Translations under genes and position numbers: made by a program | Assembly: GCF_030445035.2 (NCBI RefSeq) | Contig: NC_080689.1 | Span: 26,007,278 to 26,071,277 of the forward strand | Source: Dasypus novemcinctus | Taxonomy: Eukaryota; Chordata; Mammalia; Cingulata; Dasypodidae | Direction: 5' to 3' | DNA: 64,000 bases | Shown here: in pieces, positions 11,040 through 21,610 of the stretch | How positions within the stretch are numbered: position 1 is the stretch's first letter | Layout of the letters: every line of letters starts with the position of its first letter | Notes under the pieces: generated by a model | What the model was told of the DNA's origin: nothing | The model's input: only the letters and a program-made list of their open reading frames with translations | Databases searched by the model: none

Positions 11040-12300
11040 AAATAAGAACCACAACCAATTGAGGGATGTGGCATTTTCCCTTTGGACTTTCCTCCCCAGT
11101 GTGGGACATGACTCCCAGGGATGAACCTCCCTGATGCCAAGGGATTACTACCAAGTACCAGCTGATGATGTAACTAGAAAATGACCTTGAATAAAAGGGT
11201 CAACTCGGACCAGCAGAATATCTCAGTCTACATATAATACCAGGAGTTAAAAATGCTTTTTGACCTGAATAAAAGGGGGAAATGGAAAGGACAAATGAGT
11301 TTATATGGCTATGAGTCTCCAAAAAGAACCGGGAGGTTATCAGAGGGATTGCCCTTATGAACACCTCAGCAGAGTCCCAGAGACAGATAAAGTAGATACA
11401 ACCCCAGATATTGGTTCTTCTGAGGGCGACAGAGACCCACAGGTTCTATGGTCATGGCAGATGGAGTTCAGTGCCATGTCAGTTGGCCCTACTTTGGAGT
11501 TTGTGTTTCTGTGTGATGGAGCTGGACTCAGATGTGATCTTTGTCCACAAGCCTCTCCTGTTACTTTTACCGGAACTGTAGTTGGTGCTGGGGTTTAGTG
11601 TATACCCAGGGGACCTGAATCTCTGGACTGACCATGTGATAACCAGGCCCTGAACCTCAACAGACTTGCAACTCCTACATTCTGGTTTATTGGACTTACC
11701 CCACACCAGGTATTGGTCAACCACCACACCAGGGAGCCAAAAGTGCCTACAACTGAAAGCAGGAGAATTGCATCCAGTACCCATGTGGAATCTAAGCTGC
11801 CTCTTGATATAGATGTGGAGTAGACACAACCATTCTAAGGTCCACAGGATGGAGGAATAGAGTATGGATTAGAGTGGACTTACTGATATTTTCTATTCAT
11901 GAACTATTGTGATTAGTAATCAAAGAAAATGTGGCATTGGTGTGGAGAAAGTGGCCATGGTGGCTACTGGGGGTAGGGAGTGGGAGGAAGAGATGTGATG
12001 TGGGGGCATTTTTGGGGGTTGGAGTTGTCCTGGGTGGTGCTGCAGGGACAGTTACCGGACATTGTATGTCTTCCCATGGCCCACTGGGTGGACTGTGGGA
12101 GAGTGTGGGCTATGGTGTGAACCATTGACCATGAGGTGCAGCGGTGCTCAGAGGTGTATTCACCAAGTGCAGTGAATGTCTCATGATGATGGAGGAGGTT
12201 GTTGTTATGGGGGGAGGAGTGGGGTGAGAGGGGTGGGGAGTATATAGAGACCTCATTTTTTTTTATGTAAAATTAAAAAAATAAATAAAGACAAAAACAA
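11040..12300 (+). mobile_element. Long retroposon 3' module (L1-like, xenarthran)
   Basis: This 1.26 kb unit runs from about 'caattgagggatgtggcat' to an A-rich tail 'aaataaataaagacaaaaac' after a G-rich polypurine tract ('ggggggaggagtggggtg', about 12,210). A second, 5'-truncated copy lies inverted at 17,555-18,905, and a 140-bp tail-only copy is at 20,883-21,023. Variable 5' truncation, an A-rich 3' end and target duplications on the other copies are LINE hallmarks, and the G-rich tract near the end is typical of L1 3' UTRs. No reverse transcriptase is encoded here. Two moderate ORFs (11,305-11,598 and 11,931-12,128) have counterparts in the other copy, discussed in the findings. Confidence 0.7.
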
Positions 12301-12539
12301 AAAATCAAGTAACAGCAGGACAAGGGTGCGCCCCTTTGAGAATCACACCCAGAACCTCTGACCACCCACTGCCCATCCCAGGAATACATCTCGGGGGCAG
12401 GCTGTGGACTTCAGCACCAGGTAGAGATGGTCACTGGTTCCTTAGAGTTTCCAGGACTGCAAAATGGAATTCCTCACAGTGTCCTCAGGAGGATTAAATG
12501 AGATGTCCACATATATGTAAAATATGAGGCTACAAATGC
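12301..12539. other. Unassigned spacer
   Basis: Nothing recognised, apart from a possible MIR-like 'ggattaaatgagatgtccac' near 12,490. Confidence 0.3.
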
Positions 12540-12900
12540 TCTGCTCCCTTACCCATTTTTTTGGGGGCGGGGGAGGGAGGGATTAGGGAAGTTGTAGGTT
12601 TACAGAAAAAATCATGCAGAAAATGAAGAGTTCCATATACCTACCATATTAGTAATACCTTGCATTATTATGGTACATTTGTTACAACTGATGAAAGAAT
12701 ATTATTGTAATTTTACTATTAACTATAGTCCATGGTTTACATTAGGCTTCACTGTGTTGTACATTCTCATAGTTTTTTCAAAATTTTTATTCTAGTAACA
12801 GTCCCCTTTTAGTCACATTCACATACATAATTCAGTGCTGTTAATTATGTTCACAATGTTGTGCTACCATCACTACCATCCATTACCAAACGGCAATTTG
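12540..12900 (-). mobile_element. L1-derived fragment
   Basis: 'gtaggtttacagaaaaaatc', 'gtccatggtttacattaggc' and 'gttgtgctaccatcactacc' are typical of reverse-oriented old L1 non-coding sequence. The exact L1 subregion is not certain. Confidence 0.5.
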
Positions 12901-13199
12901 GGGTCAGGCATCCTCGATTTGGGATGAGGAGGCTGATTCAGTATGGCTGCTGTGTCCATAGAGACAGGGCAGGAGCGGAGGTTGGGGTCTAACAAGGAGA
13001 GGTGGGCAGGTGGGGAGACAGGGTGGGGTCAGCCACACCAGAGAAAGGGCTCAAGGGGCGTTTCTAATACCCAAGGGTCCAAACCTCCATCTTGGACTCT
13101 CCAAACCAGCTGGTCAGCCTTTCTGCAGGGAGAATCCTCTGGCCCATAGGTTCCTACATCCCCTAGAAGAAGAAAGAAAGAAAAATGATGTCTACTGAG
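12901..13199. other. Unassigned spacer
   Basis: Nothing recognised beyond short overlapping ORFs. Confidence 0.3.
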
Positions 13200-13700
13200 T
13201 ATCATGTGCTTTTCCTTTTCCTTTCAACAACTCCCTCAAATGTCACCCTGTCCACCAGGTAATGGGTCATCAAATCCTTTCAGTTCTCCTGCTAAAAGAC
13301 CCCTTCTCTTATCCCCACCCTTATGGCTCCATTTGGACCCTCATCACAGTTTGCCTTCACTCCCAAATGACTATTCCCCACTCCTCTAGCCCATCTTCAC
13401 TGCCCACCAGATGTATTTTCCAGGGGTGGGACATGGGGGTGGGAGAAAACTGAGACTGTCATTCTCGTGCTTAGAAGCCTTTTTAGACACCTAATTACCC
13501 CCAGGAAGAAAAAGAGCTTCCTTAGCTATCCTTCTCCACCTTCACTCCCCACCTCTTCCCCCCACTGCACTGTACAATCAACACTAAAGCATTTATCATC
13601 ATTTCCTGAATGAGCCAGGTTCAAGCACAACTTCACGCCTTTATATAGGCCAGGGCCTCTGTGTTTGGCATGTCAAATGGGCTTTCACAACAATCCTTTA
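13200..13700 (+). mobile_element. Probable L2 relic, possibly joined to a MIR fragment
   Basis: 'aactccctcaaatgtcaccc' resembles the L2 block 'aaatgtcacctcctcc'. Near 13,620-13,700 'ggctttcacaacaatccttt' resembles a reverse MIR. Both are heavily diverged. Confidence 0.35.
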
Positions 13701-14980
13701 AATTGTGTTATTAACCTCGTTTCGTTTCTGCAGACCAGACGTCATGCAAGGTGGGCCTCTATTACCAGGGTTCACAGTAAATTCCAGGATGTCATAGCAC
13801 ACGGCTAAGCAATACGCTTCATTAGGAAAAGGACAAACTTACCAAGCTAAGGATCTACAAAAGAAGTGAAAGCAGGGTCTTTCTTCCCACAGAGAGATGT
13901 GAAGGGACCAGAGCACTGCTGGGGCCACAGTGTGGGTCTGTGTCCCAATGCAGGTCCCCACACCCCACCCCCACCCCACCCCATTGCTTTTTTTTGACAT
14001 AATACAAGAACATGATTGTGGTTCCCACAGCCTGGATTTGCCAGCTGTTGACAGAAGTTGTCTGAAAATGCCAGCTGCCAGACCTTATGGCCCATGGGAC
14101 ATTAGAGACCCTCTCATCTGAGAGGCTGAGGCTTAGGACCCATGGACTTACTTTGGATGCAACTCCTCCCATAGAGAGAAGGTGGGAAACCCACCACCAC
14201 CACCACCAGGTCCCAGCTGGCTCAACATCCAAGCAAGCTGGTGTTGGCATGTGGGGTCACTTTGGGGCAATTCTGATCATTACACCACAAGAGGAAACTG
14301 AGATGAGGGTGACATTCCAAACAACGCAGAAGACATTTGGACATCCAGCCTCCGCGATCAGCATGGGGGACATGGTACGGAAGATGTATGGGCATGGGGA
14401 CTGGTCTGAGAGAGGGCAAATGACTTGGGAGTTGTTTCAAGCACATACGCTGACCCACCCAGAAAGCAGAGAGCTGGAGAAGAACAGACAGCAAGCAGTC
14501 CTGGCCGACCTGATGGTGACCTCGTGGCCCTCAGCCTAACTTCCTTAAAGCTAGGTAAATAATGTTCAAAAAATATTTATAAAGGCTTGTTCTCCACTGT
14601 GCTTGTTTTGCTCAATTTGCCAGTCCGGGGACAAGGTCTGGCTGTCTGGGATGACAGGGAGCTAAGATTCCATTCTTTTATCATCCCTTATTTTTAGTCA
14701 TGGGGACAAGGGAGTTGAATTACTATGCCATCATCCCCTTGGGCTGATATCCATCCACAAGAATCATAACAGAAAGATCAAGCCTGATTTTATTTTCTTC
14801 CATAAAGTCGATGTTTTCTTGAGACTAGGTATTCTCAAAAACCAAGTTTTAAAAAAATAATTGGACTTGTTCATCCATTTATAATATGACTTTTGCTTCT
14901 TTCTCTTCATCTTCTCTGTTATCATCATCAATCCCCAAATCACTTAAGTGCCCCCCACCTGAACACCTACTCCACAGGAG
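13701..14980. other. No gene recognised; short (CAC)n run
   Basis: A (CAC)6 run lies at about 14,190-14,207. A 150-codon plus ORF (14,087-14,539) passes through it and has no recognisable domain. Its His run comes from the microsatellite. Confidence 0.35.
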
Positions 14981-16585
14981 ATGTTGTTTTTAAAAGTCAT
15001 CTTTCTTTTAATAGATGACTGCAGAGAACAGGAAGGAGGCACTTGGGGGAGGTGGGGTAATATGCTCGTCATGGAATCTGGAGAGCAAGCTGGTGTTTGG
15101 GAATTCAGCAGTCAGCAAAGGTGTCGGTCCTTTTTTTGGAGACCTGTCAGTCCTCAGTTGAGTATCGGAGTACACTCCTGTTCAGCCTGCAGTTTGGGTT
15201 TGGTGATTTTGACCTTTCCAGAAGGGCGTGTTAGAGTGGCAAGCTTCCCATTGGTTCAATGAGTCTCATTTGGAATCAGATGAGTAATTCTGTCTTTTCT
15301 GACTTCCCACCCCATTCTGATTAGCCTACCTTACCTAACCAGAGCCAGCACGGGCTGCCACAAACTCTGAGCATCTCTTTCTACTTAATCTAAGGAGCTT
15401 ATTTAACTAGACAGTGGACGTTCACAAAATAGCTCTGAAAGTGTTTACAGACTCAGAATTCCTCCTCCCCAACTGCCTCTTCCCCCATCGTTGTTCTTCC
15501 TTGTCAATTTATGTGATGATAATAATACCTCGATTTTAATCCTCCTTTTTATCTCTTCAGTTAGTGTCATACCTTGGAGCTCACCTGAGAAAGAACTTTA
15601 GAGGTTACATGGCGTTGGGTGGGAGACTGGAGGGAAGTGAACCATGGGGCTGGCCTGGGAGCACAGGAGAAGTCTGAGAACATTCCCCAGGAAGGGTAGC
15701 CTGCCTAGACCGTCACCTTGACCTCCTCACCATGTGGGAAGAGAGGAGAGAGCCCAGGCAAAGCTTCCTGTCGTTGGACATGACCAAGCTCTGGCACTTG
15801 GGATGGGCAGGTAGGCAACCTTGATGAAAGTCACTCAGAGCCTTGCTCTCTTCCATCCTAAGTCTCCCCACTAGATCAGTGCATCACCAAAAAATGTAGC
15901 CACAGAATCTTCACTTGAAACAAAATCTTATGCAGAATTCCACAGTTTAAAGCAGATAAGAGCCTAGCAGCTGGGGGCAGGGTGTGTGGGGGTGCAGAAA
16001 AAGAGCTTCCTCTTCAGTCTCCACATTCCCCACCCTCTGCCCCTGCAACTCCCCTACCAAGCATCCTAGGAGCCAGGTTTCTGCTGTGTGCCAGCAAACC
16101 ACACAGGTTCCTTCAGACAAAAGGGTGTTGTCATATTAGCCTTCCCTGCCCCCTCACTCCCCTTCCCCAACTAGGAAGGACAGTTGCTCCCAAGCAAATG
16201 GGAGCTGAAATTCAAGTAAGACAAATTCATATGTGCTGTTTACTTGGTGTTCCATGCCTAACTGGTTCTCGTGTGCCCTCTGGCTGAATCATCCCCCTGG
16301 GAGCCAAGAACCAGAGCAGGCTTTGGGTGGCGGCCGCTGGCTCACAGCAGTAGCATCGGACACTACTTGATCTTTCTGTCTGGCAGACAGATTCCTTGTG
16401 CTCTCTCCCCCCTTTCAAACTGAATCTGCATCAGAGAAGCATCTCAAATTAGACAGTGGGGATTTGGGGGAGGAGAGATGATTTGGGAAGACTGGCTCCC
16501 AAGAAAGTCTTGACTTTTGTTTAACTGCTGGACAGCACTTAGAAGCCTACAGCAGAGCGGGTGGGAGTCTCCTGAGGACTCCTGG
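14981..16585. other. No gene recognised
   Basis: Unique-looking sequence. ORFs at 14,981-15,262 and 15,982-16,287 show no domain or clear splice context. Confidence 0.3.
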
Positions 16586-16736
16586 GAAGAGTGGGAAGTG
16601 TACTGGACCCAGAGTCAGTCAGGAGCTGGACTCTGCTTCCAGCTCCACCATGGATGGTTCTGGTGACCTTGGGCAACTGGCGTGACTCTCTAAATTTTGC
16701 TTACATTTTCCATAAAATTAAAAAGTGGTTCTAAGG
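16586..16736 (+). mobile_element. MIR SINE, left part
   Basis: 'gtactggacccagagtcagt', 'ggactctgcttccagctcca' and 'ggtgaccttgggcaactggc' follow MIR order. The element continues for a few bases after the MITE that interrupts it ('tctcttctaactctactttc'). Confidence 0.7.
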
Positions 16737-16925
16737 CAGGGATTCTTAACCTTTTTTGTTCCACGGTCCTTTTGCCAGTCAGGTAAAAATCACAGATCCA
16801 TTACTAAGTCCACACTACATTGTGTATTATTTAATAAATATATCCCACCCACACCAACACGTGCCCACAAGAATGTCTTTTTGAATTTCAATTCAAGCTC
16901 ACGGATTCCTTGTTAAGAACTCCTG
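16737..16925. mobile_element. hAT-type MITE with intact TIRs and 8-bp TSD
   Basis: A 189-bp non-coding unit has near-perfect terminal inverted repeats: left 'cagggattcttaac', right 'gttaagaactcctg' (reverse complement 'caggagttcttaac'). It is flanked by a perfect 8-bp duplication 'ttctaagg' (16729-16736 and 16926-16933). An 8-bp TSD with CAG-starting TIRs is characteristic of hAT transposons. It carries no transposase and must have been mobilised in trans. Confidence 0.85.
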
Positions 16926-16959
16926 TTCTAAGGTCTCTTCTAACTCTACTTTCGTTGTT

Positions 16960-17182
16960 TTTTGTTTTGTTTTTTGTTTGTTTGTTTCGAGGTACTGAGC
17001 TTTGAAACCAGGACCTTGTATGTGGAAAGCTGGCACCCAACCACTGAGCTACATTGACTCCCCCAAGTTGGTCTTTACATTTGTTTGTTGTTTGTTTTGT
17101 TTTTAGGAGGTACCGGGGATCAAACCCGGGACCTCATATGTGGGAAGCAGGCACTCAACCCCTCGAGCTACATCTGCTCCTA
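16960..17182 (-). mobile_element. Tandem pair of short tRNA-derived SINE monomers
   Basis: Same organisation as the pair at 9,381-9,575. The monomers are at about 16,989-17,064 and 17,105-17,180, each with a T-rich (CAAAA)n-complement tail on its left. The right monomer keeps a clean B box ('cgggtttgatccc' on the minus strand). Confidence 0.7.
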
Positions 17183-17328
17183 CCTTTGTTTTTAACTAAT
17201 ATCTGATGGTTAAGTGCCTGGCACACCCTCAGCTTCAATGTCGATGAGGTCACTCTGTATGGTGTCCTATGTGTTAAGTAAAATCAGCCTTGCAACCTGG
17301 CCAGGATCTGCTGGAATGGAAAGGATGC

Positions 17329-17554
17329 TGTATTAGTCAGGGTTCTCCAGGGAAATGGAACTGATGGGCGATATCTATAATTATGAGATTTTTAGAAGAA
17401 TTGTCTCACATGACTTGGGGGTGGACAAGTCAAAACTCCATTGGGTAGGCTGCAGGCTGGAAACTCCCATGGAGGTTTCTGATGAATTCAGCAGGAGATG
17501 CTGGCTGAAGTAGAGATGGAAATTCTCCCTTCTGACTGCTGACTGTCTCCTTTT
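17329..17554 (-). mobile_element. MaLR (ERVL-type) LTR, left piece
   Basis: It begins 'tgtattagtcagggttctcc', the reverse complement of a MaLR LTR 3' end. The LTR is split by the retroposon at 17,555-18,905 and resumes at 18,916, ending 'taaccatcaca' at 19,078. Flanks 'gatgc' (17324-17328) and 'gatac' (19079-19083) look like a 5-bp target duplication with one mismatch, which fits ERVL-class integration. A second copy of the same family is at 59,657-60,320. Confidence 0.75.
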
Positions 17555-18905
17555 TTTACAATATTTTTGCTTTTTTTTTAAAGATACATAGATCACCCAA
17601 AATGTTACATTAAAAAATATGAGGAAATGGACTTGGCCCAGTGGTTAAGGCATCCGTCTACCGCATGGGAGGTCCACAGTTCAAACCCCAGGCCTCCTTG
17701 ACTCGTGTGGAGCTGGTCCACGCACAATGCTGATGTGCGCAAGGAGTGCCCTGCCACGCAGGGGTGTCCCCCGCATAGGGGAGCCCCACGCGCAAGGAGT
17801 GCGCCCTGTAAGGAGAGCCGCCGCCCATCGCGAAAGAAGGTGCAGCCTGCCCAGGAATGGCACCACACACACGGAGAGCTGACACAACAAGATGACACAA
17901 CAAAAAGAGACACAGATTCCCATGCCGCTGACAACAACAGAAGCGGACCAAGAAGACGCAGCAAATAGACACAGAGATCAGACAACCGGGGGCGGGGGGG
18001 GGAAATAAATAAATAAATCTTAAAAATATATATATATGAGGTTCCCATATACCCCACTCCCCACCCCACCCCCACTCCTCCCACATCTACAACCTCTTTC
18101 ACCATTGTGGCACATTCATTGCATTTGATGAATACATTTTGGAGCACTGCTACACAGCATGGATTATAGTTTACACTGTAATTTACAGTTTCCCCCAGTC
18201 CATTTAGTGGGATATGGCAGGATATATAATGTCCTGTATCTGTCCCTGCAATATCATTCAGGACAACTCCAAGTCCCAAAAATGCCCCCATGTCATAACT
18301 CTTCCTCCCTCTCCCTGCCCTCAGCAACTCCCGTGGCCACTGTCTCCACATCTATGATATGCTTTCTTCCATTGCTAGAGTCACAATAATTCTGTAGTAG
18401 AACATCAGTAAGTTCACTCTAATCCTTATTTTATTCCTCCATCCTGAGGACCTTGGGATGGCGGTGTCCACTCCACCTCTAAATCAAGATGGGGCTTAGA
18501 TCCCAAATGGCTGATGGAAGGAATTCTCCTGCTTGCAGTTGTAGACTCTCTCAGTTCCCTGGTGTGGTGGTTGACCATTCTCACCTCCCTGTTAGCAGAC
18601 TTGCTTAAGTCCAACAAACTGGAGAGTAGGTGTTGCAACTCTGCTGAGGCTCACGGTCCAGCTGGCACATGGACAGTCCAGAGTTTCAAGTCTCCTGAGC
18701 ATCCAGCAACCCCAGCACCAACCACAGGTTCAGTAAAAGTGACAGAAGAGGCATGCATAGAGAGGTCGCATCTGAGTCCAACTCCATCACACTCAGAAGC
18801 ACAAATTCCAAAGTAGGGCCCACTGGCAAGGCACTGAACTCCAGAGCCATCTGTCATGACTGTAGGACCTGGGTGTCTCTGTCGCCCTCAGGAGCACCTC
18901 TAGCA
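17555..18905 (-). mobile_element. Inverted 5'-truncated copy of the 11-kb retroposon module
   Basis: It is flanked by a perfect 10-bp duplication 'gtctcctttt' (17545-17554 and 18906-18915). On the minus strand it starts at the equivalent of about 11,419 in the plus copy and runs to an A-rich tail at the left side. Matching blocks include 'caaccaccacaccaggga' and 'tgggggcatttttggg'. It is interrupted by a DAS-SINE at 17,624-18,022. Confidence 0.85.
17624..18022 (+). mobile_element. DAS-SINE nested in the retroposon
   Basis: Full-length monomer-headed DAS copy: A-box region 'ttggcccagtggttaag', B-box region 'agttcaaacccc', body 'caaggagtgccctgccacgc', 'gagagctgacacaacaagat', a G-rich tract and (AAAT)n. 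The repeated flank 'taaaaa(a)tat...gag' on both sides is a likely duplication, partly blurred by a TA run. A 248-codon minus ORF (17,605-18,351) crosses the SINE and the host element and is not a gene. Confidence 0.85.
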
Positions 18906-18915
18906 GTCTCCTTTT

Positions 18916-19078
18916 AATGCGTTTAACTGATTGTATGAGACTTCTCTCCTTGTTAAAGGCAATTTCCTCATTTGATTGTAGATATAATCATCCATAGATG
19001 CAATCAACTTACTGATGGTGTAATTCCACGAAATGTCCTCACAGTAACAATCAGGCCAGTGCTTGCCTAACCATCACA
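18916..19078 (-). mobile_element. MaLR LTR, right piece
   Basis: It continues the LTR begun at 17,329. 'gattgtagatataatcatcc' and 'cacagtaacaatcaggccag' align with 60,170-60,260 in the second copy, and it ends in the conserved 'taaccatcaca'. Confidence 0.75.
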
Positions 19079-19829
19079 GATACCTGGGCCAAAAGCAATT
19101 CCTCAGCTGGATCCAGGGAAGTAGGTCACCAGGGGGAAGGTTGGTGGCAACTCTATTCAAAAGGGGCCTCCAACTGATAGAGAACAGATTCTCAGATCCT
19201 CTTGTGCAAAGAGAATATGCCAGAGAAACCACTTTTACAGGGCCCTGTAAAAAGGGCTGACTGTTGTCCTGCTTCTTCAGAATACACCCACATGCCAGCT
19301 GCGGGAGCCCCAGGACCCAGCATAGCATGGCTGTACTGTTCTCGAGATGGGGTCCATGCCACCTTACAGTCAGTGCCTGTCACCTGTCTTTTCCTTGAAA
19401 GCCAAAAGCAACGAGAGGGGACAACTCCATTCTCTTCCATTTTCACTCACAAGAAGTGAGTGAGCAGGTTACAATGGGTAAGGCCTGAGTCAAGTCACCA
19501 GACACCCTCAGTTTGGATGTTGCTTCTTCCTAATTCAACACACAGAATTAACTCATTGTGGGCAATGGAGCAAATGTTTTCTTTAAAATCAGGAGCCCTG
19601 AGTAGTTTATCACTAACTAATAAAGTAACCTTGAGAAAGGTGATTGATCTCTGTCTTAGTCTCCATCTAATGGATACAATATTATTCAACCTCCCCACCT
19701 TCTGGTGCTGTTGTAGGAAGAATTCAGATATGATCATATATATGTGGGCATACTTGGGAGTATACAATGTACTAAATAAATCTTTGTTCTTAATGTCCAA
19801 GCAGTGAAGGGCATGAGGTGGCATGCTGG
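19079..19829. other. No gene recognised
   Basis: Overlapping short ORFs on both strands (for example 19,192-19,459); no repeat or gene assigned. Confidence 0.3.
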
Positions 19830-20070
19830 GGAATTAAGAACACCGGCTTGGGAATCTGCTTGTTTGCCATTACCTAGACAGGTGACCTTGGACAAATTAC
19901 CTAGCCTTTCTGTGCCCCAGTTTTCTTTTCTCTAAGATGGGGGTGATAATAACTAGCTCCTACTTCATAGGTTTTTAATTAATATGTCAATAATTATGTC
20001 AATGCATGTCAAGTGCTGAGAACAGTGCTAGCAGTCAGTAAATGTTCAATAAGTGTTGATTTCCATTGAG
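19830..20070 (+). mobile_element. MIR SINE, nearly full length
   Basis: 'acaggtgaccttggacaaat', 'tacctagcctttctgtgccc', 'ataactagctcctacttcat', 'agtgctgagaacagtgctag' and 'gtaaatgttcaataagtgtt' occur in MIR order. Confidence 0.8.
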
Positions 20071-20152
20071 AATAACACATTCCTCTGATCAGAAGCACAT
20101 TTTCAGATTCTCACACTTGCCATGGATTTGGACACTCTTAAAGAAAAGCTTG

Positions 20153-20508
20153 GGGAAATGGACTTGGCCCAGTGGTTAGGGCGTCCGTCTACCACATGGG
20201 AGGTCCGCGGTTCAAACCCCGGGCCTCCTTGACCCATGTGGAGCTGGCCCATGCGCAGTGCTGATGCGGTCAAGGAGTGCCCTGCCACGCAGGGGTGTCC
20301 CCCGCGTAGGGGAGCCCCACGCGCAAGGAGTGCGCCTGTAAGGAGAGCCGCCCAGCGCAAAAGAAAGTGCAGCCTGCCCAGGAATGGCGCCACCCACACT
20401 TCCCGTGCCGCTGATGACAACAGAAGTGGACAAAGAAACAAGACGCAGCAAATAGACACAGAGAACAGACAACCGGGGGAGGGGGGGAATTAAATAAATA
20501 AATAAATA
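20153..20508 (+). mobile_element. DAS-SINE with perfect 13-bp TSD
   Basis: It is flanked by 'aaagaaaagcttg' (20140-20152 and 20509-20521). The A box lies in 'tggcccagtggtt' (20165-20177) and the B box is 'ggttcaaacc' (20209-20218). The body is complete apart from loss of the 'gagagctgacacaacaagat' segment, and it ends in a G-rich tract with an (AAAT)n tail. The perfect duplication and close agreement with the copy at 42,256 suggest a young insertion. Confidence 0.9.
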
Positions 20509-20521
20509 AAAGAAAAGCTTG

Positions 20522-20869
20522 TGTGTCCAGCACTCTGCCTCATCTAGAAAAGAAAGGCAACCATCATGGCCTGTCCCACAAACAACCCCTGAGATTGCTT
20601 CATTTGTGGAGCCAGAAGAAGCCCTTGCTCCATGACTTCCCAGGTGAACACCCTACTATAGAAAGGAGGTGGGCACACCCATGTCACAGACCCTCAGAAA
20701 GAGAAGTCAAGGAAACAACTCTGGACTGAAGAACTCCTTTGGGAAGGCAGGAAAAATTATCTTTGTTTTAGACACCTTTGAGGAAGGTATTCCCCAACTT
20801 TTCATTTGCCTTCCATTCTCCTGGTCAGGAACATAGAACTCCACCTCAAGTTCAGGGTGAGAAATTTTT
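20522..20869. other. Unassigned spacer
   Basis: Nothing recognised. Confidence 0.3.
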
Positions 20870-20882
20870 AAAAGGAGTTTTA

Positions 20883-21023
20883 GGAGGAGATTGTTGTTAT
20901 GGGGGAAGGAGTGGGGTGAGGGGGGTGGGAGGGTATATGGGGACCTCATATTTTTTTAATGTAATATTAAAAAAATAAATAAAGACAAAAAATAAAAATT
21001 TAAAAAGTTTAAAAAATGAAAAA
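20883..21023 (+). mobile_element. Tail-only copy of the 11-kb retroposon
   Basis: Only the last ~140 bp are present: 'gaggagattgttgttatgg', the G-rich tract, 'gggacctcatatttttttaa' and the A-rich tail. Perfect 13-bp duplication 'aaaaggagtttta' at 20870-20882 and 21024-21036. It is an extreme 5' truncation, as expected for target-primed reverse transcription. Confidence 0.9.
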
Positions 21024-21035
21024 AAAAGGAGTTTT

Positions 21036-21610
21036 ATTTTCACGGTGCAGTTCATGGTTCTCTGCAAAGCCTTTATTGTTAGATCGTTAGCTCGCAGGAG
21101 CTGCAGTTGTCATTGACTCCATCGATGGGTCCAGGGAGAGGCAGAGCAAATGCCCAGCCTGCAGTGACCTCGGGCTGACCAGTGTGCTTGGTCAAGGGCT
21201 GGGGGCCTCAGCTGTGCATCACTCAGTCGTCTCTGCATTGGTTCAAACCCAAACATTCCAAAGATGACCATCCAGGTGACTCTAAGAGGGTCCCCTCCAG
21301 AGCAGGAGGGCTGGAGAAGAAGGAGGTGCCCACGGCATTTGAGTGGATCTTGTTCTTGGCCGGCTGCTGGATTTCCACACTTGGCAGCAGTGTCTCGTCA
21401 ATGGTAGCATTCATGTCCAGCCAGCCTCTGACATGCTTGGCTCTGAGTTTGGATTTCCTAACCCTCAGATGCAGTGTGAGCTGTGAATCTCACTCTGTAC
21501 AGAGTAACCAGTTCACAGTGTTTGCTCAGATGGCATGGTGGCCTTTATCCTTGAACCAGATTCCAGGCCAGACCTTGGTCTCTGCCACCCCAGCTTGAAC
21601 AGTTGATTCA
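21036..21610 (-). pseudogene. Candidate retro-pseudogene or decayed terminal exon, parent unknown
   Basis: On the minus strand a frame is open from 21,489 to 21,223, just after a TGA at about 21,490-21,492. A further in-frame stop lies upstream in sequence that otherwise reads like protein. Within it are 'VRGWLDMNATIDETLLP' (about 21,430-21,380) and a Ser/Pro-rich stretch. About 150 bases downstream of the frame's stop is a polyadenylation signal (aataaa on the minus strand, plus 21072-21077) and an A-rich end near 21,031-21,042. These are features of a 3' mRNA end that has lost its reading frame. I do not recognise the parent protein. It could also be non-coding sequence with a lucky frame. 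Confidence 0.3.

Noticed and set aside
17605..18351. Longest ORF in the window (248 codons, minus)
   Set aside because: It crosses a DAS-SINE and the retroposon that hosts it. Similar peptides appear wherever DAS-SINEs occur.
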